Made by a program: the position numbers and the translations under genes | Shown here: positions 49,435-60,529 of the stretch, one piece after another | Position numbering within the stretch: the stretch's first letter is position 1 | Layout: the number at the start of each line of letters is the position of its first letter | The notes under the pieces: generated by a model | Database searches by the model: none | What the model was told of the DNA's origin: nothing | Seen by the model: only the letters and a program-made list of their open reading frames with translations | Assembly (NCBI GenBank): GCA_029844215.1 | Contig: CM056720.1 | Coordinates: forward strand, 32,357,711-32,421,710 | Length of the DNA stretch: 64,000 nucleotides | From: Przewalskia tangutica | Taxonomy: Eukaryota > Streptophyta > Magnoliopsida > Solanales > Solanaceae | Direction: 5' to 3'

Positions 49435-52400
49435 TGTTATACCCCGTATTTCCAGAGTATGTACGTGTACAATTTGAGCCTTAAAGTAGGCATAGGTTCG
49501 AATTTGTGCACAAGTCGAAAAAGAGTCGTTTTCCGGCAAACGTTTCCAGACTTACGTAGGAAAATTCCGGCTATGTCCTTTATAAATTTTGCGGATTTTT
49601 AGAGATGAAACATTTTGGACCAACGAGAGGGCTTACACTTGTCACCCTCTAATCGGGGCACGTTGGGCGTAATTGGGACGAAAAATGTGGCTTGTTTTGT
49701 CAAGTAGTTGGTAGGATATTTTGGTGGTAGATGGATAAGGTGTACTTGGCGATCTTGGCCTTACACTTGCCTAACACATGGATTAATCTTCGCCCTTGGC
49801 GTGGCTTGACCTATAAATACCACCTTTGTTGATGAAATTCTTCATCCAAATATTCTTCTAAGTGTTAAAAATCCCTCCTCTCCTTGTGAGTTTTCGCCCA
49901 CCACCCCTCCCCTTTGAGAGCCCTTGGCGAGAGCCTCCTCCCCTGTAGTGCCCTAGCTGGGTACACCCCCAGCCTTGTTGTCTCGTATAAATACCCCCTT
50001 TGTGGTATTGAAATACTCTCCAAGTATTGTTATAATGACCAAATACCTTGGCCCAAATACCTTGTAGTATTCCCAAGGTTACACTTATACAAAAGCCAGT
50101 AAAATACTATTATACTTCCTCGGTCAAAAATGAAACCACAGGAAAACCTTCATAGTCGGTTGAAGTGTTAAGTAGAAGTTGGTTAGAACTTAAGGATGTT
50201 TGGAGCGGGTTGGAGCGCACGGAGTAAGAGCTAAACCTTGCTCGGGATCGACATATAAACTCGGATAATTTTGGGCTTATCGAGGTAAACATTCTTGACA
50301 CTTTTGTAATTGGAAATTACATGTTGTAGGAGTATATAGTTAAAGTATACTATATATAGAAATGAACATAGTTGTGCGGCAATGTCTTTTGACTTAAGCT
50401 GAATAATACTTACGGCAATGTCTTGCGACTTAAGCACAATTTTAAGAAGTGAATCGAATCTGTAATTACATAGACCGTATTCTGTAGACTTGTGTAGTAT
50501 TCTTGTGAGTAGAATTGTACACGTCAGGTTAGGCGTACAACCCCACAGTTGGCTTAGTGGCCACTTCGGAAGAGAGAGATTTGCGCTGTGCGGGAGGTCA
50601 TGTCGAATTTTCGTAGGATATTCTGCATTGAGATCTAAGATGTTAATAGGCGCTTGTGGCCTCTATGGGTTGAAATACTCGTGTGGCGTGGTCTACTTGG
50701 CAAGGTGTGGCCAGCGGTTTGAGGTACTTGGAGCATTTTGCTATTAGTCGATAATCGTCGCGAGGTATGTGAACCTCTTCCTATATGTTCTAGCATGATA
50801 TGTGTATAACTATGTAGTGCGGTATTATGCATACGTGTTTAATGTATTTGATTGGTTTGAAACATAAAGTGTTATAACGGCTTTATGAAGTTGGTTATAA
50901 CAGACTTTATGTGAGTAAGAAAATGCTTTGTGGTTTCAAAAGATAGCGATTTGACTTATAGCAGTTTGATGTGTAGTAATAAAGAAGAGTGTTTCAAAAG
51001 ACCTTTTTGAAAGAAGAGTAATACTTGGCTTTGAAAACATAAGAGTTGTACTAGCTTTATGGGAAGTTAGGTATAACGTCTTAAGAGTGATAAAAAGAAT
51101 GGTTTCTTGATTTTTGAAGATAAGAGACTTGACTTAATGGTATTGATATGAATTTTGTTAAAGTGTGAAACCTCATTCATGAGTAATGAGTACTTGGTTT
51201 TAAAAGGAATAATGTTTTCTTGATTTGAAATCGAATGAGTATCGAAACCACCGCAGCGTTAATAAATGAAAATGTATTGAATAATGAAGTATGGTATTAA
51301 AACCAAGAGAAACCTCCATCTGCATGAAGCTAAGATGAGACAAAATGATATTACATTTCCTAGATCATGGCCGCTTAATAAGATTGATTATAAACAAGAA
51401 TAACCTACTCACATATAAGACATATGTTTCTCAAAACGTTTAAAGGAGAATTATGTTTTAAAGGATTAAAACTATGAACTACGAAACCTATTCTAAAATG
51501 AGAAACTTGAGCATTTGAAATTAGGCAAACTTGAGCGTTTGGAAAATAAGGTTGTTACTTGATTTTACAAAGGAAAGCATTTTAGTTTACTTAACAATGT
51601 TAGTCACTCTATTTTTATACTACGGTATCGGGTGACCTTTGTAAAAGAAATGGATCTTTAAAGGAATTTAACGTCGTAGTGCGTTAGGTTAAACCCGACT
51701 TTGGCATAAAATGAAAGTACTTTGAGTTGTGTATAACTTGCCTATGCTTGTTGTTGTGAAGCTTGCCTATGCTTGTTGTTGTGAAACTTGCCTATGCTTG
51801 TTGTGATAGCCTTTGTTGTATTTACTCTGTACCCCGCGTCTCGATGGAGGGTTGATTTGTTATGAGCGATTCTGCACCGAGTCCACGAGACGGGCGAGGA
51901 CACGTATTTCATTTGATTATACACCGAGTCCCACGAGATGGCGAGGACACGTATTCCATCTCGACATACACCAGTCCCACGAGATGGCGGGACACGTATT
52001 TCATCGATTATACACCGAGTCCCACGACGGCGGGACATCGTATTCCATCTCGATTATTCACCGAGTCGCACGGATGAAAGGCCGGACACGTATTTCATCC
52101 GTTATCATACATGTCTCGCTTTATAGACTATTATGATTTCATTTACGCCTTTACGATTTCACATACTTGGTACTTGTGCTGACCTCTTTCGGAGGCTGCG
52201 TTCACGCCGCATGGTGGAAGTACATCGTTGTGGATCCTCGCCATGTGATCACATCAGCCGTGTCGGAAGCCTCATTTCTTGAGGCTTATCTTTTGGTATG
52301 TTACCACAGTACATGAGATTCTTATACATTGTGGTATGGCGTGGCCACCGTCCGTCATAGTTGTAAAAATCTTAAGTGCAGTATGCTTGTTGCCAAGCGG

Positions 52401-52578
52401 GGTTTGTAAAAAAGATAAGCATTGGTATTTATGATATATGATGAAAAGCTGTTTTGGTTGACTGTTTATTTATCTTGTCTCTTAATTCATGTTCATGTTT
52501 TTATTTCCGCTGATTTTCTGCGATGTTGTATCACTAGGGTGCCCGGTAAGGCACGATCCACGGGTTCTGATCGTGACA
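49435..52578 (+). repeat. E7 3' LTR
   Basis: TGTTATACCCCGT to CGTGACA, very similar to the 5' LTR. TATA box 49812-49819, cassette 51865-52090. The GCTTGTTGTTGTGAAACTTG minisatellite has three units near 51740-51800. No gene. Confidence 0.93.
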
Positions 52579-54695
52579 TGCACTGTACCACACGCATAAA
52601 TCAAGCCAGTGATTGTTCGTCATGCGACAAGCTTCACGTGGATTAGCGGTCCGCATGGACTAATAACATAACCCGGATTTAACCTCACAATGGCCGCGTG
52701 CCCGCATCTTACCTCGGTATAAGCATGGCCATGAAACCATCCCATCGGCCATACCGTGGGCCACCCGTCGTGTCGGTATGTCGAAGAAATAACAAGATAA
52801 TACTCGAAGTGGGACGCGTACTCTGGCCACCCATCGTGTCGATGTCCAAAAGAAATAACGGATAATACTCAAAGTGGACGATATGCAGTGGACCATTCAA
52901 CGGCGTCGTATGTCCAACAATCAATCAAATAATTACCCTCATCGAGAGACACGGTAGTACAAAATCAAACACTTGCACCACAACAAAGCTATCACCACAA
53001 GCATAGGCAAGTTTAAGGTACTTTTATTTTATGTCAATAATCGGTTTCAACCCCAATACTACATCTTTCATTCTTTCAAAAACCTCTTTACGTAAAAGCC
53101 ACACGATACTATCACTCGTAGTATCAAACACATTTTCTTTTCAAACCAAATTACTACACCTTTCAGAAAATCCTTACAAGACTTTTAAAATCAAGTACTC
53201 TATACTTTTTAAACCAAGTGCTTTATAGTTTTAAGACATTATCAAGTATACTTTTAAAACCCAGTAATTATTCTTTTCAAAACAAGTAACCCATACTTAA
53301 ATCAAGTTACTTCTCCTTTTCCAAAATCAAGTCGTTTATAAGTAAAGTCTCTTATTTTAACTTCATAAAGTCGTTATAACTAACTTCCCATAAAGCTATT
53401 ATAACACTTTATGTTTTAAATAAACCAAATTCATTTCACACTCGTCGTCTCACTATATAGTTTACAACAAATCATGCTCAAAAGTATAGGAAGAATCACA
53501 TACCTCTTCTGGCTTAATCCACAAGCCAAGTCGGTATGCGGCGTGAAAATCCACCTATAATAACCACAATATATCTATCAACCTCTAGTTCTCTTCGTAG
53601 CATATTCTAATTAAATAGTTCCTTATTCTCACGGAAAATTAGCGTGACTCTCCTCCCGTAATCACATAAATAACCTCACTAACTGAGGCTTGTTACCAAG
53701 CAACAACTCGAGGATTACACGTCTAACGGGCGTGTGCAATTCTACCTCATAATAATACTACACAAGTCTCATAAATACGGTCAAATGTAAATACAATTCA
53801 GTTCTTTTATAATCATCCTTCGATATATCTTATACTCAGTTCTAAATTACTACAATATGTAATATCCAATTCTGATAGGGACATAGATCATTACCTCGAC
53901 AAGCCCAAAATTATCCAAGTTTATAAGTAGCTCCTAAGCAGGTTTAGCTCCAAATATTTGTGTTACAATCCACCACAAATCACCTTAAGCTCTAATCAAC
54001 TTACACTCAAGAACGACTCAAACAAGTGAAGAACACTTAGGTTTTTTCTTGAGTGCTCTCGCCAAGGGGTAGTTTTAGGGGCTAGGGTGTGAAATCTTTT
54101 CTAACTTTTGGCTAATAATCTTCCTAATACACTAAGGATGAACACTTAGAGTTTAAGAAGTTTTGGACAAGGTTTGGTTAAGGAGAGGGCTAAGTCCGAG
54201 AACAACAAGGAGAGGGGATGGAGTATTTCAAGACTTGAAACTCTCAAGTGTGGATGAAGAAGTCTTGCATTAAGGGGGTATTTATAGGCCAATCAATGGC
54301 CAAGATCAAATCAAGTGTGTGGGTCCCACTGATCTATCTACTACACAAAATATCTTCAAGACTTTGACCAAATGTTTTACTCGCTTTAAAATGCCAACGT
54401 GCGATCTTTGTCCACCAATTAAGTCAACGTATGTCACTGAGGGTGACACATGTCTCCCTCCTATTGGTCCAAAATATTTAATCTTCCGAAAATATCCGTA
54501 ATGCCAAAAATCTGAAAATAAAGTGAGCCCCACAAACCGTAAATTCCTCCCGTGGGCCCCACGTGACCAATTCCGGAAATATAATTCCATAATTCTTAAA
54601 TATTCCAAAAAGTCCGAATACCAAACTGGGAATCCAATTCCATTAACGAACCTTTTCTCACAAAACCCGGAAACTTTTCCGTCGAAAAATCACAC
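52579..54695 (-). repeat. E6b 5' LTR, middle piece
   Basis: Begins with the rest of the cassette (52579-52920; units with CGTGTCGGTATGTCGAAGAAA and GATAATACTC). It continues through the AT-rich body, conserved GGGCTTATCGAGGTAA (minus strand, near 53893-53908), TATA box (54279-54286) and GGGTGACACATGTC palindrome (near 54440), and ends at CACAC, the S8 insertion. No gene. Confidence 0.85.
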
Positions 54696-57600
54696 TGTAC
54701 ACTCGTAGTTCAGGTCATGCGTTTGAGCGTACGAAGGGGGTAAGACTTAAAATTTTCAAAGGATAGGTTGGCCATTATTCCGGCGGGTCTTAGTCAACTT
54801 TGAGGCAGGTTATGACCCAGTAAATTGAGAGTTCTAAGTGTTTCAAAGGCACTGGGGCGTATTTCGTTGAGTCTAGATTCAGCGCAACCAACAGGTCGTC
54901 GATAGGGCGTCGGGTAGAAAGTTATGAGGTTACAAGTTCGCGCAATCGGACAATGTGTTTGAGCGGCGCGGCAGCATGGCGCCGGATGCGAGGGCGGCGC
55001 TAAAGATCGGAAGAATTCGCTGAAGTTGCGCGCCTTGTGAAAATCTGAGAGGTTGCGGAGGTTTAGCGCTTGGCCAGCCATGGCAGCGCCGAGGCGATTT
55101 TTGGGAAAAACTTAGAAAGTCTGATTTTGTTTTAAAGAGACCATGGGAGGGTGACACGTGTCCCCCCCCATCTGATTTTCTGTTGCATGCAATATATTGA
55201 CCAAGACTTGGACATTTTCTATCTTTCACCTTCTCTCTCTCTCTCAAATTGCTCCCCCTTCTCTCTAAAAACCCTTAGAAAAATCTGAATAGTTAAGAAC
55301 CAAAAAGGAAGCTTGTAGCTAGCTTGTTGGCATTGTTGTGGTGGTGTTCTTGGCAGGAAGCTAGCAATACTTGGAATAAGTTTTGGCTAAAACTTTAAGG
55401 TAATGATTCTTCCTTTAGATTTAGTTTATAGTGTTGCATGTTAAGAAGAAAGAACTTGTGGTAGTAAATAATGCTCTTAGAGTCATTGCATGCTAGAAAT
55501 GTGGTTTGGTTATGAAGAATGGGTTAAGAAGAGATTATGAGCATGTTGTAGCCTAAAAACTACCCTAGAATTGTTAAGTGAATTATTGTAAACTTATGGG
55601 ACAGAATTTTGGGTGTGTAATCCCCTTTAAATTGTTGGATTGATTGAGCCTTACAATGTGGTGTTTTGATGGTAAATTCGGCCTTGAGAAAGGTGGCAAA
55701 GTGAGTAGAAACAAAGGAAATGCTGCCCAATTTTCCGTAATATGGGGCTTTGAACTTAGATAATTCATACATTGAAATTAGAGGTTAATAAACGTATATG
55801 GTTATTATAGGTTGGCGTATTACTTGCATGTAGTTTGAGCTTAGCAAGTGGATTGACCGAAAGAGGTATGTGGAACTTTCCTATCTTTGAGCATGAGTAT
55901 TTGTATCTATGTAGTACGGAGACGACAAGATTTAGTATTTTACTTGTTTAAGTATAAACAAAGACTTGTTTGTTTTAAGAAGTATAAGTCCATGGTTAAG
56001 GGAAAAGTATGATTTTACAAAAGTATAGAAGTACTTGGTGTGAAAGTATTGAGTATTGAATTATTCTAAAGATAAGAGGCTTGAAGTATTTTTGAAAATT
56101 TTATGAATTTGTTTGAAGTATAAGCCTCTTGGATAGTAAAAGAACGAAATGGATTCATGCGGAGTTATAACGGCTTTATGGGAAGTTAGTTATAACGGCC
56201 TTATGAATGGATAAGGATGTCGTAAATTTCTAAAGCATAAAGTTAGTATAACGGCTTTATGGGAAGTTGATTATAATAACTTTATGGAAGGTTATGGAAG
56301 TCATCATTTTGATTAATGAGCATAAGTTGTCTAGATTGTGAAAAATTGAAGTTACTTGGTTTCAAGCTTTGAAATGAGTTTTCTAAAGGTGTAGTAACTT
56401 ACGTTGAAAAAATAGACGCTCCTTGATACTACGGGTGTTAGTATCTTGGATTTTGCATAAAAAGGAATCTCTTGAAAAGGATGTACGTACGTAGTACTTT
56501 GGCTTGTTAAAAGAGAATTATTCTGTTTGTGCCTTGATAGTGTTTTGGGCTTGTTCAATTGAGAATTATTCTATGTGGGCCTTGATAAGTACTTAGGCTT
56601 GCTTAAATAAGAATTCTCTTGGGTTATGTGAAAAGAAGGCATGGTAATTGTCTTTGTTTATGTAAAGACAGGATATTGAAATTCGAATTAAAAGCGTGTT
56701 CAGTTATGAGTCTATTTGGGCGTACCGTCAGTGATGGAGGATTCCACGGGTATGCGGCCATGATGAGGGTTCGTTCCACGTTGATGGTATTTTGTTCCAT
56801 GGGTTAGCTCTCCGCGAGGTCACGATCTAGGTGGATCTAGTAGTTAGCCTCGATTTGCCTGGCCGAGACGTGATGCAGTGGATCGGTAGTTGGCTTTCGT
56901 GCTTGGCCCGAGGGTTAGGGCGGGGTGATGCAGTGGATCACGTGGTTAGCTCACGACTTGCTCCCGGCCGATGTACGCAGGTGGATCACGTAGAGGCTAT
57001 CGCCTTGCCCGATCCACCGTGATTCAGTATTAGTATTGTTGGTAAGGGTGGATCCGTAGTCGGCTTTCGTATTTGCCCGGTCACTGAGGATGCAGGTGGA
57101 TCTCGTAGCTATGCCTTCGCATTTTGCCTCGCATTTCTTATGATACGTGGGATCTAGTATTCATATGTACTCGCTTAGTGTTGTTATATCATGATCGGCA
57201 GTGAGGAAGAATTCCACGACACGATTGATATTGTGGGCATGAGACCTATGGTTATATTTGAGTGATGACTTAGAGGGCGTGAGTCCCTGACTTGACATGG
57301 CTGCGTATATGTTGTGTACTGTAGTTTGGCTATCATACGTGTCTCCTGCTTTATATATATGCTATTATGAATTCATTACGATTTTCGCCACATACTGGTA
57401 CCGTTGTCTTGACCTCGCCGAAGGCTTCACGCCGCAGTCGAGATATCGTAGCTTCGGGTCCGCGCTCTTGGATCACTGCTCACTTCTGGAAAGCTCCGTC
57501 TCCGAGGCTTTGTCTTTTGGTATGATTCACGAGGTTATAGACCTTTGTACATTCGGGGTATGGCGGCCCCGTCCCGCCACGATTGTTATTCTGTAGTCAG

Positions 57601-57800
57601 CCAGTCACGTTTGTGGTTTAAATGTAAGAATAAAGTTGTCCGCTTCACTATCTGCTAAGTTATTTTATGAAAGGCGCCCTTATCGGCGCTAGTGATGTTT
57701 ACCTTATACGCATTTGTTTTATGTATGTTCCGCCGCTATTCTTCGATGTATACCGACGGTACCGTGCAGGTACTAGTCGCGGCCGGGCTGGGTCGTGACA
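54696..57800 (+). repeat. S8: solo LTR of a divergent subfamily
   Basis: Starts TGTACACTCGTAG (expected TGTTACACTCGTAG, as in E6b) and ends GGTCGTGACA, 3105 bases, with no primer site, internal region or second LTR. Flanks CACAC (54691-54695) and ACACC (57801-57805) fit a duplication of about ACACC. Its 5' part differs strongly from the other LTRs: the GGGTGACACGTG palindrome remains (55147), but a CT-rich run (about 55225-55270) stands where the TATA box is expected. AG|GTAA is kept (GT at 55400). It probably arose by recombination between two LTRs. Confidence 0.85.
56755..57190 (+). repeat. S8 tandem cassette, about 50-65 base degenerate units
   Basis: Units with GATGCAGTGGATC, TAGTTGGCTTTCGT and CTTGCCCGA. 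Unit type not seen in the other LTRs, at the same relative position. Confidence 0.7.
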
Positions 57801-57882
57801 ACACCTTTCTTTCTTTCCAATATTACCGCCGATTCCGCACGTGATGTCCTCACATACATACCACAGAACTACGAGTGTAACA
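57801..57882 (-). repeat. E6b 5' LTR, last piece
   Basis: Target duplication copy plus the LTR end (CTTTCTTTCTTTCC to CGAGTGTAACA), which completes the sequence broken at 54695. Confidence 0.88.
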
Positions 57883-58320
57883 TCGACGACGAAGTTTTAT
57901 GACGCCGCTTAGCCCCGCAGAGCGGCGGCAGTGATCTCAGAGACCACGATACCGAGTTGATTCAGCCCACGGCCGTGAGCCAGAGATGGGTTCGCCGAGA
58001 TGGCCTAGTTACTACTAAGTCGTGGCGAGATATGAGGATTGACGGAGCCGTGGTTCCGGTGCGATAGTTCACCCGATCCGATAGTCCGAGACTGAATTTC
58101 TTGAGCCGCGATCGCCGAGTTCTACGGATGGAATGAGGATGATCCTCGCGTGTCATGCTAGTTTGGGAGATTGTTATGCTTTGGCCACCGGCCATTTGGT
58201 GAGAGTTTGTCCGACCAGAGGTAGCGCGGATGTAGACTACGCCGGAATCGGTGGCGGGTTCATCGCCTTCTATAGCTAGGCGCCCTGCAGGGCAGGATTA
58301 TGGTTAGAGCGACAAAGAGG
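57883..58320 (+). pseudogene. gag: E9 gag fragment with internal deletion
   Basis: Begins inside gag at CGACGAAGTTTTATGACGCC, the block found at 12360 in E4; E6b removed or displaced everything before it. The N-terminal part can be followed to the FYGWNEDDPR-like region near 58120-58160. The sequence then jumps directly to the zinc-knuckle block (about 58174-58215), so the capsid core is deleted. The knuckle keeps CY...GHLVRVCP, including the last Cys that other copies lack. It cannot make a working capsid. Confidence 0.75.
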
Positions 58321-59287
58321 AAGTAAGGCAGTAGTTGCAGAGATACCTTTAACCCTTAAGAGACTTGTTTATGTTGTTATGGTAGATACATGTGGAGTGC
58401 TATGTACGGATAGCATTGTGTTAAGTGTGAATTAGAAAACGTGGGTAGTTGAAAAGGTAAGTATGAGGACATGGAAGGTGTGAACCTTAGAATATTACAC
58501 GTTGAGACCTTAGATGTAAGGCCGTCTTGAGTAAAAGATTTTACGGGTGATCTTTATCAGAGTGCATAGTATACGTGGGTATAATTGTGTGATAAGTCCC
58601 CGAGTGGCGTGAAATGAAAGGGGGTAGTTGAGCTAAGAAGACCACTAGGTTTTCGTGACTTGATAGATAAGATTGTTCCGGATCGGGGAACAAGAGCTTG
58701 GCGCGATAAATGGGTCGGGTTGAGGCCAGATCGCGGGTCAACCCGCATCCCGGAATGAGGTGGGGTCAGTTCGAGGTGGTCCCGCCAGGTGGTAGGGTCG
58801 CGAGGGTGCTAGGCCCAAGTTTAGGTAACCATCGTATGAGTTCGTGGATGTGTTCGACCAGAATCGGATCGTGGCGTCGGGGATGGCCTTAGAGGAATTT
58901 GAAGCGTGAGATGACCAAGTTCGAGGTAGTGACCAGTTTTGAAACCGGCTTGAGCGATCAAGTGTGCACGTATAATAGAAAGAGTTCAGGTGTGCGCAGG
59001 CGTCGACGCAGTAAGTTAAAGAAGCGAACATGTGTTATGAGAACGAAAGTGATCATTTATTTTGTGAAGTGAAGATGCGAAGGGAGTATCCTTTAGACCA
59101 TGGGTGGGAGCTTTTTGTGATGTTAGAGGTGTTTCCTCGTTGGCTTGGATTTGAGTTTTGCGCACATGTTATTCTGGCCATCGGTGGCGTGATCGGTTTG
59201 TAAGTATAAGAATGGAGACTATACCTAAGACGCCTGATGTGTAGAGACTTAGAAGGAACATTCGACGAATGTTTCTAAGAGGAAGAA
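58321..59287 (+). other. E9 internal 3' segment and polypurine tract
   Basis: Homologous to 48535-49434 of E7: CGGGTCAACCCGC near 58734, GCTAGGCCCAAGTTTAG near 58808, ACATTCGACGAATGTTTC (59258-59275). Polypurine tract AAGAGGAAGAA at 59277-59287. No gene recognised. Confidence 0.72.
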
Positions 59288-60529
59288 TGTTACACCGTAG
59301 TTCCGATGTATGTGAGGACGCACGTGAGAGCAATGCAGAATATTGGTTAGAGAAAGACGTGATTTTTCGACTAAAAGTTTCCGTTTTGTGAAGGAAAAGG
59401 TTCGTTAATGGGAATTGGATTCCCCAGATTTGGTATTGGACTTCTTGGATTATATTAGAATTATGGGATTTTATTTTCTAAATGGTCACGTGGGCCCACG
59501 GAGAAATTTACTTGCTTTTGTGGGGCCCGCTTTGTTTTCGGATTTTCGATATTTTGGATATTTTCGGAGACAATATTTTGACGAGCGAGGCGACACGTGT
59601 CACCCTTAGGTGGCCGTGTGGTCGATTTGGAGGGGATGTGTTGTGCCACCGCCCTTGGCCGAAACGGCTACGCGGCTGGACCTCATTTCGTTGGCTAAGT
59701 GCGTGGGACCCACACACACACGGCCCAATCTTCTACCACACACTATGATCTTGACCCTTGATTCCTCTATAAATACCCCTAGTTCAAGACTTCATCATCC
59801 CACACTTAAAATTTTCCAAGGCAAAATATCCTCCCACTGTAGTGTTCTCGCCCCCTCCCTGTAGAAATACTTCAAGTATTGTTGTATAATCCCAAATACC
59901 TTAGCCTAGTAGACCTAGTAGTATTCTAAAGAAATCCCAACATAAGAGCCGGAAATACTACTTTTTCCAATAGTCGCAAAACGAAACCCTAGAAAATCTT
60001 CATAAGCTTGGGATGAAGTGTTTAGAGAAGTTGTTTGGAAACTTCTACGTTGCTTGGAGCGCAGAATCGAGCTAAACGCTGCTCGTGATCGACTTATAAT
60101 CTTGGATAATTTTGGGCTTATCGAGGTAATGATCACATGTCCCCTATCAGAATTAGATATTACATGTCAGAAGAGTTATACTTGAGTATATTATATGAGG
60201 AAAGCAAGATCGATAGATTGAATCAGTATTTACATCGGACTTGGTACGTGTTTACAATGGAGCTTATGAAGTATTATTGTGCGGGTGTTGTACACGTCCG
60301 GTTAGACGTAACCCCTTCGAGTTGTTGGCTTCGTAGCGCCTTGTTAGAGGAGGTGATTTTTGTGGTTACGGGAGGTCTTTGCCGAATCTTTCCTAGAATA
60401 AGGAACCTTGTACTTAGAATTGTTCTAGAAGAGATCTGAGGTTTATAGGCGTTTTGTGGCCTTTTAGGTGGAAGTACTACAGTAGCGTATTCTACGGAAG
60501 GGTGGAAAAGGCTAGCGAGTTATAGTACT
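59288..60529 (+). repeat. E9 3' LTR, first part
   Basis: TGTTACACCGTAG start, GGCGACACGTGTCACCC palindrome (near 59590), TATA box TATAAATA (59768-59775), CGAG|GTAATG (GT at 60126). Interrupted by E10 after TAGTACT. No gene. Confidence 0.85.

Larger units (their letters stand above)
43969..52578 (+). mobile_element. E7: complete gag-only LTR retrotransposon
   Basis: 5' LTR 43969-47147 (3179 bases), internal region 47148-49434, 3' LTR 49435-52578 (3144 bases). Termini TGTTATACC...CGTGACA. The flanks TGCCT (43964-43968) and TGCAC (52579-52583) are a poor but plausible target duplication. It lies in the tandem cassette of E6b, in opposite orientation. Confidence 0.92.
42860..57882 (-). mobile_element. 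E6b: truncated element with 5' LTR split by E7 and S8
   Basis: After the remnant internal region, the 5' LTR runs 43077-43968, 52579-54695 and 57806-57882 (about 3.1 kb together). It ends CGAGTGTAACA, so in sense orientation the LTR starts TGTTACACTCG, unlike the TGTTATACC of E1-E5 and E7. It is inserted in the E9 internal region. The following TCGAC (57883-57887) would be one copy of the target duplication; the partner is outside the window or deleted. Confidence 0.8.
57883..60529 (+). mobile_element. E9: outermost host element, partial
   Basis: Plus-oriented internal region (57883-59287) and 3' LTR (59288-60529). The 5' part lies beyond E6b, left of the window; the rest of the 3' LTR lies beyond E10, right of the window. 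LTR start TGTTACACCGTAG. Confidence 0.85.

Noticed and set aside
57883..58320. Independent gene beside the nest
   Set aside because: Sequence matches the gag of E4 and E7, followed by the usual 3' segment, polypurine tract and LTR.
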